DNA from: Zygaena filipendulae
Lineage: Eukaryota; Arthropoda; Insecta; Lepidoptera; Zygaenidae
Reading direction: 5' to 3'
Length of the DNA stretch: 64,000 nucleotides
Assembly (NCBI GenBank): GCA_907165275.2
Contig: OU015653.1
Span: forward strand, 12,988,001 to 13,052,000
The notes under the pieces were generated by a model. That model was not told where the DNA came from. It saw only the letters and a program-made list of their open reading frames with translations, and did no database searches. This document shows, in pieces, positions 1 through 10,004 of the stretch. The translations under genes were made by a program, and so were the position numbers. Every line of letters begins with the position of its first letter. The stretch's first letter is position 1.

Positions 1-90
1 TAAGTTTCAGGTCTCTACGATCAGCGGTTTAGGCTGGGCGTTGATCCATCAGTCATTCAGGACAAAGGATTTTATATATACATATAAAGA
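1..90 (-). mobile_element. Helitron-like element, family B, 5' part cut by window edge
   Basis: Read on the minus strand this begins TCTTTATATGTATATA and runs into a CTTTGTCCTGAATGACTGAT block followed by a block about AACGC..AGC.TAAACCGCTGA and ACCTGAAA. The same blocks in the same order open the complete copy at 45815-46006, which ends in CTAG. The 3' half lies outside the window. The Helitron label rests on that second copy. Confidence 0.6.
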
Positions 91-154
91 TAACTGATTC
101 AAAAACAACAAAATACACAGTAATATTATTATGTACATTTACTCAATAAAAAAT

Positions 155-230
155 ATTGTATCCCGTAAGGTTCGAACTGACGACGTCCAACGGTCTCCGC
201 AGTCGCATATCTAAACATCCGATAAAAACC
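155..230 (-). repeat. tRNA-like SINE fragment (low confidence)
   Basis: On the minus strand the stretch ends in CAGTTCGAACCTTACGGG, which fits an RNA polymerase III B box (GTTCGAAC). A weaker A-box-like stretch lies upstream. No body or tail can be followed. Short motif match only; it could be chance. Confidence 0.3.
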
Positions 231-418
231 ACTCATACCGTTACGAAAAACTTATACGCATTTTATAAGCGACGAAACCTCACAAAAAAAAATCCTCTGT
301 ATTTATTAAGTACCTTCTTCAAAACTCCCTATACGATATAATGATTCAAACAGCTTATGCTATTCATGAATATGAGAATGTTAAAATTTAATCCTCTATA
401 AATAAGATAGATATTATT

Positions 419-560
419 GGATATACCAGTTCCCATCCCTATTCCAGGTCGGCAACGCACCTGCATGCCTTCTGGTGTTGCAGATGTCCATGGGCGGCGG
501 TAATCACTTACCATCAGGTGAATTATTTGCCCGTTTACCCCCTATGACATAAAAAAAAAA
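419..560 (+). repeat. Non-LTR retroelement or SINE 3' end with poly(A)
   Basis: The segment holds GGCGGCGGTAATCACTTACC and CCATCAGGTGA, then CCCCCTATGACATA and ten or so A residues. This layout (conserved block, then a short pyrimidine stretch, then poly-A) is that of a retroelement 3' end, and the block resembles a repeat that is common in Lepidoptera. The left boundary is unclear. Family not assigned. Confidence 0.5.
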
Positions 561-696
561 TTATATGTTTAAAAAAAAATTAAATTTCAACTTGATTCTA
601 ATTTCCCACCGATATCTTTGTACTTAGCCCCGTCAATTGTTGAAAAATTTAAATGAAAACGAAAATTTATTGATTACCAAGACAGTAATAGTACAT

Positions 697-935
697 TGTT
701 ATCCTAGGGGTAAAAAGATCGAGGGACTAAATAAGTCTTTCTCCCGAGGATAACACTGTGCTTTTCATTACGAATGCAAGGAAAGTCAAAATAAAAATAG
801 GAATTAGCTAAAGAAAAAATGAGTGAAGATCGGATAGTCGCTTGACGCTTTCCCACCTATTTCTTTTTCTTTGGCCGGCTAGCTATTCAGCCAGTATTTT
901 TTATTTACATTGTGGCGACCTAAATTATAATAAAG
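697..935 (+). other. Possible LTR plus primer-binding-site remnant
   Basis: From 697 (TGTTATCC) to 909 (TTTACA) the stretch has TG...CA ends, and just after it comes TGTGGCGACC, which resembles an LTR-retroelement primer-binding site. It also contains an inverted repeat (698-709 with 743-754, one mismatch). No second LTR was found, so this is a weak call. Confidence 0.2.
796..827 (+). repeat. 32-bp direct repeat, second copy at 8594-8625
   Basis: AATAGGAATTAGCT followed by (A/T)AAGAAAAA(A/G)TGAGTGAA occurs here and again immediately right of the BEL/Pao element. About 29 or 30 of 32 bases agree. The repeat predates the BEL insertion, which used ATAGG in the right-hand copy as its target. Confidence 0.6.
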
Positions 936-949
936 GCATCTAAAAAAAA

Positions 950-987
950 TATTTTCTTTAATTATTAAGTATTAATTAAAGAAAATA
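950..987. repeat. Perfect 15-bp inverted repeat
   Basis: Arms 950-964 (TATTTTCTTTAATTA) and 973-987 are exact reverse complements around an 8-base loop. It lies 11 bp left of the BEL/Pao target duplication. No element boundary is evident; it may be a hairpin that attracts insertion or simply AT-rich chance. Confidence 0.6.
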
Positions 988-998
988 AAAAAATATAA

Positions 999-1003
999 AT
1001 AGG
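999..1003 (+). repeat. BEL/Pao target-site duplication, left (ATAGG)
   Basis: ATAGG directly precedes the left LTR and is repeated at 8595-8599 directly after the right LTR. A 4-6 bp duplication is usual for BEL/Pao integrases. Confidence 0.9.
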
Positions 1004-1629
1004 TGTGAACGCGCCTTCTGAAGGCCTGGAGAACCGGTAGGTATGTAAGCACCCAGTATTGGCAACCAGCAAATAAATTCCGTAACCTACAACCAAATGC
1101 AAGGCGGACTTACTTGACTGACACCAAATGATCAGCTCCCAGGTGGTCTTCTTCAACGTGCGTTCACGCCGCAAGCTTCTACGGCGGAAGCCGCGGACAA
1201 GCGTACAAAATGGCGACAAAGCAGTGTCCAAGCGTGCCACACAGGCGACTCTCGTCGCGCCTGTTCACCAATTTAAAGCACCACACAACTTAAATAAATA
1301 GTTCACCAAGCGTGCGGTGGGCATGCGTCCATAAAAAGCTGTGTATTCGAGGATTGAAAGCAAACACCAAAGGGTCACTCCAGAGTCCGGCACTCGCGAG
1401 CGAAGCTAACGCAGAGCAGCACGTACACCTCGGTACACAGTCGGGAACACACTCGTTGGCTCAGCCGGCGCAAGCATGAGCCAAAAAACGAATGCAACGC
1501 CGCCATCATGATGTTGGGAACTACCGCGCCCGCGCCGATTGGTCGAGCGTTCAGTCCACCCATGGATGGCATAGGCGCGAAATTTAAATACCGGGTTGCC
1601 AATATCTAGATTTATAAATAGCCCAAACA
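1004..1629 (-). repeat. BEL/Pao 3' LTR
   Basis: 626 bp, ends TGTGAACG and CCAAACA on the plus strand (TG...CA on either strand). It matches 7969-8594 base for base in my reading, at a constant offset of 6965. On the coding strand the LTR opens with GGGCTATTTATAAAT, which could act as a TATA-type promoter element. Confidence 0.93.
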
Positions 1630-1640
1630 CAGCCCCCGGC
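1630..1640 (-). other. Candidate polypurine tract of the BEL/Pao element
   Basis: On the minus strand GCCGGGGGCTG directly precedes the 3' LTR. It sits where the plus-strand primer should be and is G-rich, but CT interrupts it, so it is a poor polypurine tract. Confidence 0.35.
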
Positions 1641-1818
1641 TTGAAAGGTTCTCTTTCGAAAAGGGAAACCAAAATAATCCCAAGCTAACCTATCATAATA
1701 AAGACTTAAACTTAGGAATTAAGTGACGAGAAACCGTCAACTAAGAGTAAACTTAATAATACTAAGAGAATTATCCGAATAAAGTACGAATAACCCTAGA
1801 ACTATCGCTAATAAGCTA
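1630..1818 (-). other. BEL/Pao 3' untranslated segment
   Basis: 189 bp between the stop codon (TAG, 1821-1819) and the 3' LTR. AT-rich, no frame, no envelope gene. Its only notable part is the G-rich stretch next to the LTR. Confidence 0.8.
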
Positions 1819-4800
1819 CTACTGAGTAGGTAGCGGACATAACCGCACAATCGGGCGCTTAAGCGTGCCATACTTGGTCTTTACCAACGCGACCCGAATT
1901 TTTCCGTCCCTACCTGCATAGGTTTCCTGAATTCGACCAAGTGGCCAATGCAGTGGCGGGGCATTATCCTGCCTAATTAAAACCACTGTCCCTACCTTTA
2001 CGGATTGAGAATCCGACGTCCACTTTCCTCTGACCTGAAGGGTATGGAGGTATTCGGTGCTCCACCGCCGCCAATACGACTGTACCAATTTGTTCAACAG
2101 TTCAAAGCGAGATAACAAATGTTCGCGCTCTTCAGTTACTTCAGGAGATGGAAGCGAACGCAAAGGAACTGCATTTAGAAAATGGGCAGGAGTAAGTGGG
2201 ACAGGTTCGCCAGGATCTGGACTAAGACCCACACATAGAGGTCTGGAATTCAAGACTGCCTCTATTTGGCAGAGAATCGTTAAAAGCTCCTCATAAGTAA
2301 GGATTTGGGGACCTATGACCCTAAACAGATGCGTCTTGAATGATTTAATTGTAGCCTCCCAACTACCACCAAAGTGGGGAGCGGAAGGTGGAATCATTTG
2401 CCAAGCAATACGATTAGCTGCCAACTCACCCTGAAATTCCTTCAGATATTGGGAAGAGTCTAGGAAAGCATACAACTCTCGAAGGTAGGTACGAGCACCT
2501 ACAAAATTTGTACCGTTGTCCGAGTAAAGTCTTTCAACGGGTCCTCGACGGGAGATAAAACGTTTGAAAGCATTCAGAAATGCTTCGGTACTCAAATCTG
2601 GGGCCACCTCAATGTGCACCGCTCTAGTGGAAAGGCAAATAAACACACAAAGGTAGGCCTTTTGCGATCGAACGCCACGTTTACGAGTTAACGTTATAGG
2701 TAACGGCCCGCCATAATCAACTCCCGTATGGGCAAACGGTTTGGATATATTTAACCTGCACTCGGGTAAATTTGACATGATTGGTGGGATCGCTACTCTA
2801 GGACGTGCTTTAAAGCAAAAATTGCAAGCATGTACTCGAGCACGTACTATGCGACGACCGGAAAAAATCCAGAATCGTTGCCGCAAAATGGACAACAAAA
2901 GATTTGGACCTGTATGACAATTTCTACGGTGGGTATAATCCACAATCAACTCAACGACATGATCCTTACGAGGCAGAAGAATCGGATGCTTGTGGTCGAA
3001 CGACAGACCACTGTTCTGAAGCCGACCTCCAACTCTCAGAACTCCGTCTACTAGCATCGGATTAAGTCTTTGAACTGCCGGGGAGCAATCGTCACCCTTA
3101 CTAACAGCTTTTATATCATCCGCAAAATAAATAGATTGGACGGATCGTAATATAGCTAGCTCAGCATAACTTATATCAGCTGAGGTTATAGTACCACGAG
3201 AAGATAACTTCTTAACGAATCGTAGGACATACACCACAATACGTAGTAACTTGAACCAAGAAGAAATTCTTTTGGCAAGGGAATACAAAACAGGTTCATC
3301 AGCAATTACTGCCGGTAACGCAATCGATTTAATTTCAGGAATATCCGAAATAACATCAGATTTGAAAGGTGTAACAGGCCAACGGCCAATATCCTCTTGG
3401 GCCCAGGGTGGACCATGGAGCCACAATGGATGAGAGATAAGCTGAGCAGGCATAAGGCCACGCGATAAACAGTCACTCGGATTTTCCTTACCAGAGATAT
3501 GGAAAAAATGCGAAGACGATAAATTTTCATGAATCTTGGCCACGCGATTAGCGACAAATGTCTTCCAACGATGTGGACTGGAATGAATCCAGTGTAGTGT
3601 CACTGTCGAATCGGAAAAGGCAAAGATACGACTAATTAAATATCGGGGAGAGATAGTGCTAACTACACATCGAACTAACTTCGACATGAGCAACGCGGCA
3701 CATAGCTCTAACCGGGCTAGCGAAACGCTTTTTACTGGTGCTACTCTTGATTTGGCACACAGAAAGTTAACGGACGTACTTTCTGGGCCCTCCACATGAA
3801 GATAAATAACTGCTCCATAAGCATTTTCACTAGCGTCCGCGAACGCTAAAAGGCTGACTACACATTCTGGCACCAAACCTACGTGACGGGGAATACTGAT
3901 TTGAGTTAATAAAGGCAACTCCTGTCGAAACTTACACCAAGTATCAACAATTTTCTGAGGAGGAACCTCATCCCAATCAATTTTGAGAAGCCATAGTTGT
4001 TTTATCAACAACTTTGCGTATAAGACAGCTGGAGCAACAAAACCCAGCACATCCCATATCCGAGCAATAGCAGATAAAATATTCCGCTTAGAACACCTAT
4101 CTTCACTAGAAGCGATATCAAAGGTGAACGAGTCCTTACTGGGCTCCCATTTTATACCAAGAATCTTTTGACTCGCATCGGGGTCAAAAGAGACCGACTG
4201 AGGATGGAGATGTGTATCAGGTAGGTGGGTTAGTAACTCGCTGGAATTGCTCGACCACTTGACTAAATCGAACCCTCCTGCTTTAAACATGCCTATCAGC
4301 TGAGACGACGCCTCTGCTGCATCGGACACCGTGAGCCAGCTTTGCACCAGATCATCCATATAGACATTTCTCTTCACTACGTCTGCAGCCACTGGAAATG
4401 CCACCTGTTCATCCCTACCGAGTTGCTGGATCGTACGCAAAGCGAGATACGGGCTTGCGGAAAGGCCAAAACAAACTCGTTGAAACTCGAACAAGGTAAG
4501 CTCGTCATTTGGATGAAAACGATATACAATTCGTAAAAACTTATGATGTTCCGGAAGAACCTTTATCTGTAGGTACATTTGTCTGACATCTGCGCAGCAG
4601 GCAACAGGAAACAAGCGAAATTCCACTAGAAGAGAGAAAATATCCGCCTGTAAGTTCGGACCTATATGCAATATTTGATTCAACGATACACCGCTGTCAG
4701 TGCGGGCGCTAGCATCGAGCACCATCCTCACCTTAGTAGTCACCTTATCCTGACGAACGACGCCATGATGTGGTATAACATACCCCCCTGACTGACCATT

Positions 4801-7092
4801 CTCCTTTATAGCAACGATATATCCTTGCTTAAGATATTCTTTGACAATGTCATCATATGCGGTACGCATAGTAGGTTCCGCTTGGAGCTTACGCTCTAAA
4901 GACAGGAAGCGCCTCTCTGCCGTACCTAGAGAACAACCCAGCAACGCTGGATCTGATTTGAATGGCAACGCCACTGTATATCTACCCGACGAATCACGTG
5001 TGGTAGTTTTATTGTAAATATTCTCGCACTCCTGCTCCTCCTTGTTAAGCGTTGAGGATTTGTTCGACGAGAACTCCTCTAACTCCCAGAATTTCTGTAA
5101 CACAGCATCTATAGGAGTCTCTGACACAGAGCAGAGTGCTACCGAACGTTGACGTTGATTAGATGTATGGATCGGTGCCTTGCCCATGACAACAAATCCT
5201 AACGACGTCTGAAGCGCGACTGGAAATCGTGATGGACCCTGTACGCGCCCAGGAAGTAATAACTGTGCGAAAAGTTGCGCTCCAATTAGTAAATCTATGT
5301 CACCAGGTATATGAAATGTGTCATCAGCTAAGGACACACTTGACAGATACGTCAAAACCGAAACATCTATTTCAGCAGTCGGCAGCTTGTCGGTAATACA
5401 ATCGACCACGAGAGGATGAATTTCATAAGAAATTTTATCATTAAAACGCGAAAAAAATTTTAAATTTGTTACACCCTGTATAACATTTGATGTTCCTCCA
5501 AAACCATGTACGGAGACAGGGCCTGGCACTGGATTTAATTTTAATGCCAATTTATTGCAACATTGTTTTGTTATAAAATGATCTTGTGACCCGTTATCTA
5601 TTAAACAACGCAATAAGTGAGAACCACCCCTAGCATCAACAACACGCACACGAGTCGTAGCTAAAAGCACCGTCGATGGTTGTTGCAACCGCTGTACACC
5701 AATCGCGCTGTCTGACTGTACCGAACATAGTGAAACTATGTTATTGTTCGTACTACTATCGCCACCTATCGGCGTAACTTGGGAACTATCAGACTCCACT
5801 TCGGCGGCCCTTGGAGTAGTTGTGATGGACTGCGACATCAAAGTCGATGAAGATATTCCATTATTATCGGGGAAGTGTAAAAGGGAATGGTGTGTTTTAA
5901 CATGACAATGACTACAAACACTAGTCGACTTACATGTGGGGGAAGTATGATTTAAACTTAAACAACTTACACAACCACTAAATTTTTTTACAACCTTGTA
6001 CCGTTCTCTCGCTGATTGTTTAAGAAATTCCGGACACCGAGATAACTGATTATGATTATTATTATTACATAACTTACATAAATTGGATTGATTTGCAGTC
6101 ACATAAGATTGAGTAACCTTTGAGGACCCGGGCCTAGTAACACTAGGTTTAAATCCTTTGGGTACAGAAATAGGTTTATTATTAACTTTAGATGAACTTT
6201 GAACCCCCGTTCGTTCCATTATTTTGGCCTGTTCCTTTACAAATTTAACAAAGGAAGCATAAGTAGGTAAGGTTTCACTTCGAACATGCTGTTCAAACAA
6301 ACGAGCAGTCTCTGAGTCTACCTTTTTAATTGCAAGATATAAATAAATAAAATCCAATTTATTTTCAATATTTAATCTTTCAAATGCCGAAATTGAAACG
6401 GAAAACTGATCAATAAAAGAGTTTAAACCATCCATGGATGCAGACTGCATCCTTTTAAATTCAAACATCACATCCAAATAGGCAGTACCTAACGAACGGA
6501 CATCTTGATACTTTTCCACTAAGGTATCATATATGACATGATAATTATCGCCAGTAGGAAGTAAACCACTTATAGAAGCCAATGCCCTACCCTCTAATAA
6601 ACTAGAAAGGTAATAAATCTTTTCTGAGTTACTAAGTTTTAAATTGTTATGAATTGTGTTATTAAAACACTCAAAAAAGGTAGGCCATAATTTGGAATCA
6701 CCATTAAATTTTGGAAGTTCAATTGGTGGCAGTTTTAACTTTGCAGGGGTCAAGGTCGGTTTAATTTCACCAGACTGTTTCCCATTGAACGAATCTACTA
6801 CATGTTGAACTTGAGAAAACAATTCATCAAATGATTGCCAAACACCAAAACTTGGAGTGAACTTTGGATCCGCTTCCATCTTAGCCAAATTTAACTCTTC
6901 GACAACCAAATTAAATTCTTTCCGGAGCGATACAATATTAGTAGCAGAAGCCAGAAACAACTCCTTATCAGTAGAAGTTTTAATACGCTGAGATGCATCA
7001 TAAATAGATTGCAATCTAGCAAAATAAGAACTCTGCCGGGCCTCTAATATCTTAATTTTAGGAGAAACCATCTTTTCTTCCATTAAAGGCAT
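1819..7092 (-). CDS. BEL/Pao gag-pol polyprotein, 1757 aa
   Basis: Single uninterrupted gag-pol frame giving the capsid and enzymes for reverse transcription and integration. Domains in order: DUF1759 gag-like region (about residues 118-270, PIELPKFNGDSKLWPTFFE); CX2C zinc-knuckle region from C339 (CKLC...H...C) with a second Cys/His cluster after it; DUF1758 aspartic protease with D499-N-G-S; reverse transcriptase with YMDD at 911-914; peptidase A17-type region; RNase H with FADASE (D1086) and a later SLARLELC; integrase with HHCC finger from H1388 and DDE triad D1459, D1525 (YSDNGTNF) and E1579 (HFGGSWEA); DUF5641-like C terminus from about 1670. The start is well set: an in-frame TAA lies 7 codons upstream of the first ATG. 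Gag and pol are fused, as is usual in this group. No env. I see no break, missing catalytic residue or internal stop. Positions come from nucleotide coordinates; domain names are from family knowledge. Confidence 0.95.
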   Translation of the reverse strand: MPLMEEKMVSPKIKILEARQSSYFARLQSIYDASQRIKTSTDKELFLASATNIVSLRKEFNLVVEELNLAKMEADPKFTPSFGVWQSFDELFSQVQHVVDSFNGKQSGEIKPTLTPAKLKLPPIELPKFNGDSKLWPTFFECFNNTIHNNLKLSNSEKIYYLSSLLEGRALASISGLLPTGDNYHVIYDTLVEKYQDVRSLGTAYLDVMFEFKRMQSASMDGLNSFIDQFSVSISAFERLNIENKLDFIYLYLAIKKVDSETARLFEQHVRSETLPTYASFVKFVKEQAKIMERTGVQSSSKVNNKPISVPKGFKPSVTRPGSSKVTQSYVTANQSNLCKLCNNNNHNQLSRCPEFLKQSARERYKVVKKFSGCVSCLSLNHTSPTCKSTSVCSHCHVKTHHSLLHFPDNNGISSSTLMSQSITTTPRAAEVESDSSQVTPIGGDSSTNNNIVSLCSVQSDSAIGVQRLQQPSTVLLATTRVRVVDARGGSHLLRCLIDNGSQDHFITKQCCNKLALKLNPVPGPVSVHGFGGTSNVIQGVTNLKFFSRFNDKISYEIHPLVVDCITDKLPTAEIDVSVLTYLSSVSLADDTFHIPGDIDLLIGAQLFAQLLLPGRVQGPSRFPVALQTSLGFVVMGKAPIHTSNQRQRSVALCSVSETPIDAVLQKFWELEEFSSNKSSTLNKEEQECENIYNKTTTRDSSGRYTVALPFKSDPALLGCSLGTAERRFLSLERKLQAEPTMRTAYDDIVKEYLKQGYIVAIKENGQSGGYVIPHHGVVRQDKVTTKVRMVLDASARTDSGVSLNQILHIGPNLQADIFSLLVEFRLFPVACCADVRQMYLQIKVLPEHHKFLRIVYRFHPNDELTLFEFQRVCFGLSASPYLALRTIQQLGRDEQVAFPVAADVVKRNVYMDDLVQSWLTVSDAAEASSQLIGMFKAGGFDLVKWSSNSSELLTHLPDTHLHPQSVSFDPDASQKILGIKWEPSKDSFTFDIASSEDRCSKRNILSAIARIWDVLGFVAPAVLYAKLLIKQLWLLKIDWDEVPPQKIVDTWCKFRQELPLLTQISIPRHVGLVPECVVSLLAFADASENAYGAVIYLHVEGPESTSVNFLCAKSRVAPVKSVSLARLELCAALLMSKLVRCVVSTISPRYLISRIFAFSDSTVTLHWIHSSPHRWKTFVANRVAKIHENLSSSHFFHISGKENPSDCLSRGLMPAQLISHPLWLHGPPWAQEDIGRWPVTPFKSDVISDIPEIKSIALPAVIADEPVLYSLAKRISSWFKLLRIVVYVLRFVKKLSSRGTITSADISYAELAILRSVQSIYFADDIKAVSKGDDCSPAVQRLNPMLVDGVLRVGGRLQNSGLSFDHKHPILLPRKDHVVELIVDYTHRRNCHTGPNLLLSILRQRFWIFSGRRIVRARVHACNFCFKARPRVAIPPIMSNLPECRLNISKPFAHTGVDYGGPLPITLTRKRGVRSQKAYLCVFICLSTRAVHIEVAPDLSTEAFLNAFKRFISRRGPVERLYSDNGTNFVGARTYLRELYAFLDSSQYLKEFQGELAANRIAWQMIPPSAPHFGGSWEATIKSFKTHLFRVIGPQILTYEELLTILCQIEAVLNSRPLCVGLSPDPGEPVPLTPAHFLNAVPLRSLPSPEVTEEREHLLSRFELLNKLVQSYWRRWSTEYLHTLQVRGKWTSDSQSVKVGTVVLIRQDNAPPLHWPLGRIQETYAGRDGKIRVALVKTKYGTLKRPIVRLCPLPTQ

Positions 7093-7940
7093 TATAATTA
7101 CTTTATTAGGAACTTAATACAAGTATCTTATTGTATTCAAAGAGAATTAACTTCTACCTACTCCTTATTGGAAAAATTATTTAAAGATATAATATAATTT
7201 AAACTTATTTTGCTTTATTTTAAATTATTCTTAAACAAAATTAATTTAGTTAAACTATTTTAATTTGGTTTATGAAATTACTAAACAAACTAAATACCAC
7301 AAATTAAGTTTGTAGTTATTTTAAGTAGGTATATAATATGTACTCTGCACAAGAATAATACCTATGCAGTATGAGTTCAACGACCCTAACAATTACTACC
7401 AATTAAAATTAAGTTTATTTACCCAATGACTTTGCAAAATTGAACAAATAGGTAGGTAATTTAGGTATTTTAATAATCTATGGACTGAGGTAGGTATCTA
7501 CCTTAATAATCAATCTCAATTAAAGTTATGTATTACTAAAAGTATGTAAATACACCAGTGTAGAATTCAGGAAACATATTCTATACTCATAGCTCGGTAT
7601 AATGTGACACTAATAATGGTACACTATTACATAACACATCCTATGAGTTTCAATAAACCTAGTAATGGTATATAAAGTGACACAAATATGGTACACCTAT
7701 GACACTCGCGATTGAGATATAAGAAACGAATTCACTAAATCTTAACTAATTTGGTAATGTACAACACACTTAAGTTTATAATTTAGAACAAATTTCAATA
7801 ACCTAACCAAGTAGGTAGGTATTAAGTAAGTGAAACTACCATAGAATAGGACAACTTTACTGGTCAATCCGTTGGACCACTAATAAAATTAATGTACTTT
7901 AACCAGCGGATGAGCAGTTCTGGACTATCCTAACCCTGGG
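7093..7940 (-). other. BEL/Pao 5' leader
   Basis: About 850 bp of AT-rich untranslated leader between primer-binding site and ATG. It contains short GGTAGGTA runs and two similar segments with GTGACAC...GGTACAC (near 7600 and 7680). No long frame; packaging or regulatory function cannot be read from it. Confidence 0.7.
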
Positions 7941-7958
7941 CTTCGGTTCGAAGGACCA
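7941..7958 (-). other. BEL/Pao primer-binding site
   Basis: On the minus strand TGGTCCTTCGAACCGAAG starts 10 nt after the 5' LTR. It is complementary to a tRNA 3' end ...CGGTTCGAAGGACCA, with the T-arm sequence GTTCGAA. The primer tRNA may be arginine-type, but I cannot verify this. The 10-nt gap is longer than in most LTR elements. Confidence 0.75.
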
Positions 7959-7968
7959 AATAAAAAGA

Positions 7969-8594
7969 TGTGAACGCGCCTTCTGAAGGCCTGGAGAACC
8001 GGTAGGTATGTAAGCACCCAGTATTGGCAACCAGCAAATAAATTCCGTAACCTACAACCAAATGCAAGGCGGACTTACTTGACTGACACCAAATGATCAG
8101 CTCCCAGGTGGTCTTCTTCAACGTGCGTTCACGCCGCAAGCTTCTACGGCGGAAGCCGCGGACAAGCGTACAAAATGGCGACAAAGCAGTGTCCAAGCGT
8201 GCCACACAGGCGACTCTCGTCGCGCCTGTTCACCAATTTAAAGCACCACACAACTTAAATAAATAGTTCACCAAGCGTGCGGTGGGCATGCGTCCATAAA
8301 AAGCTGTGTATTCGAGGATTGAAAGCAAACACCAAAGGGTCACTCCAGAGTCCGGCACTCGCGAGCGAAGCTAACGCAGAGCAGCACGTACACCTCGGTA
8401 CACAGTCGGGAACACACTCGTTGGCTCAGCCGGCGCAAGCATGAGCCAAAAAACGAATGCAACGCCGCCATCATGATGTTGGGAACTACCGCGCCCGCGC
8501 CGATTGGTCGAGCGTTCAGTCCACCCATGGATGGCATAGGCGCGAAATTTAAATACCGGGTTGCCAATATCTAGATTTATAAATAGCCCAAACA
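7969..8594 (-). repeat. BEL/Pao 5' LTR
   Basis: Second 626-bp LTR, same sequence as 1004-1629. For the minus-strand element it is the promoter LTR: transcription would start in it and run left. Short open frames in it occur identically in the other LTR and are not genes. Confidence 0.93.
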
Positions 8595-8599
8595 ATAGG
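8595..8599 (+). repeat. BEL/Pao target-site duplication, right (ATAGG)
   Basis: Direct copy of 999-1003. Confidence 0.9.
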
Positions 8600-9210
8600 A
8601 ATTAGCTTAAGAAAAAGTGAGTGAATTTTATTTTAATTAATACCTACTTAAACTTTACGTTATTTCAATTTTACATCGCGCTGGCTGTATAGAAAGTTGG
8701 AACATGGTTCAATAGAAATGTGAAAATAGACCTAGTTTTTTTTTAATAATTTGACAGAACTGTCAGTTGAAAGCGATTCTCCCTAGGGCTGAAAAGGGTT
8801 ACTTTCAACCCGCTTCTCAGGCAACTTCAGACCTACTTTCCGAGTATGAGTAATGAAAAATGATTTTCTTTCCTAATTAGGTAAGTGAGTGCGAGAAATT
8901 CCAATTATGAACTTGAAAAACTTTCACCCTAGCTACTTTCGAGTAGTAAAAGATTCGCGGCAAATCGTTTGTTATACGCCCCCCAACTGTCGAGTCGCAG
9001 CGGGAGCGCATGGATGCTAATCACAACATTTGTCACAGCGCCCGTGCCAATTGGATTGTTCCGCCAACTAGAGAAACTCCGTTACCATTGTGCCAACAAA
9101 CGAATTTGTCTCGAGCAACAATAAAGTCTTGACTGTATATATAAATACGTCTCGGCCATTTTGGTGAACGTTAATTATTATATCGAAAGGAATTTTTTGA
9201 TTTTTTAAAA
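8600..9210. other. Non-coding stretch
   Basis: Starts with the rest of the second 32-bp direct repeat. 8950-9130 is less AT-rich than its surroundings. No frame, splice-bounded exon or repeat boundary recognised. Confidence 0.5.
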
Positions 9211-9530
9211 TTGGCTACTCGACTAATTATTTTTTTTAGTCCGTCGTGTGGATTAATAAAAAATATTGGACAAGTATTTTTTTCTTTTTTTACCTAATAA
9301 AAAGATAACGGCGATACACACACGGTGACGTCACAACCCGGTGCAGTTTGTACGGGGCTGGTACTGAATAATGACGTCACGAGTCCCCCACCCTAAATTT
9401 TAATGTGCTTTATTTATGTTTATTTTTATTAATTTGAAAAAGCAAAAAATACGTGTCTATTATTTTTTTATTTTCTAACTTGCGGGCTAAATAGAATTTT
9501 GATTTTCATACCCTGGAAAATATCCAATTG
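9211..9530 (+). mobile_element. Inverted-repeat element, TAGTCCGTC family, copy 1
   Basis: Contains TTTAGTCCGTC, AATAAAAAATATTGGAC, a central TGACGTCAC...TGACGTCACGAGTCCCCC and a right part AAAAAGCAAAAAATACGTGT that mirrors the left. Same order in copies at 15517, 30441, 47575, 49039 and 55386. No coding capacity, so a MITE-like element. The outer ends are degraded here (TTGGCTACTCGACTA at left). Confidence 0.7.
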
Positions 9531-9564
9531 TATACTACTTATATTGTATCGAATATATTATATG

Positions 9565-9765
9565 CTAGCTGTTGCTCGCGGTTTCATCCACATTAATTTC
9601 GGAGGACCCGTGAGAATTCTGGGAAAGAACATACCCATATTATACAGAAAACACAACAACTGCACGTGTATGCCTACTAAAATTCATGATGACCAGTTGA
9701 GTGGTTGCATTTGTTTTTACGTCACTGTCATTTTCTATCATAATTTGACGCACTTAAATTCAGGA
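9565..9765 (-). mobile_element. Helitron-like element, family A
   Basis: Minus-strand copy: plus strand shows CTAGCTGTTGCTCGCGG, then TTAATTTCGGAGG, CATGATGACCAGTTGAGTGG and ends CAGGA|T. Read in sense it starts A|TCCTGAA and ends CTAG. Diverged but full length (about 200 bp). No coding capacity; would need a Rep/helicase from elsewhere. Confidence 0.7.
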
Positions 9766-10004
9766 TAATAAAAATTTATAAATCGATTCTCAACTGACTG
9801 AAATATATCATAACATAAATAAAAAAAAGAATAAAAAAATTAAAAACTAAGAATCTTCTTCTTTTTTTTAATTTAAATAATCCTATTATACATAGATGTT
9901 TATTCCTGGTAACAGCTTATTGTTCTCACATAATAATTAATTACAAGTTGAGTTACCACTAATTATATTATAAATACATATTATAACTTTAAACTGACAG
10001 CATG

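Larger units (their letters stand above)
1004..8594 (-). mobile_element. Complete BEL/Pao LTR retrotransposon
   Basis: A 7591-bp element on the minus strand: 5' LTR 7969-8594, primer-binding site near 7941-7958, leader, one gag-pol frame 7092-1819, short 3' untranslated part and 3' LTR 1004-1629. The LTRs read as identical over 626 bp with no indel and the 5-bp duplication ATAGG is intact, so the insertion is recent. All expected domains are present without stop or frameshift, so it may still be competent. BEL/Pao membership rests on the DUF1759/DUF1758/A17-type protein order and the C-terminal DUF5641-like region. Confidence 0.93.

Noticed and set aside
965..1672. Open frames of 75-91 codons on the minus strand in the left LTR
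   Set aside because: They recur identically in the right LTR (7930-8595) and have no domain; by-products of LTR sequence.
2057..4536. Short plus-strand frames opposite the BEL/Pao polyprotein
   Set aside because: Antisense shadows of the 1757-codon frame.
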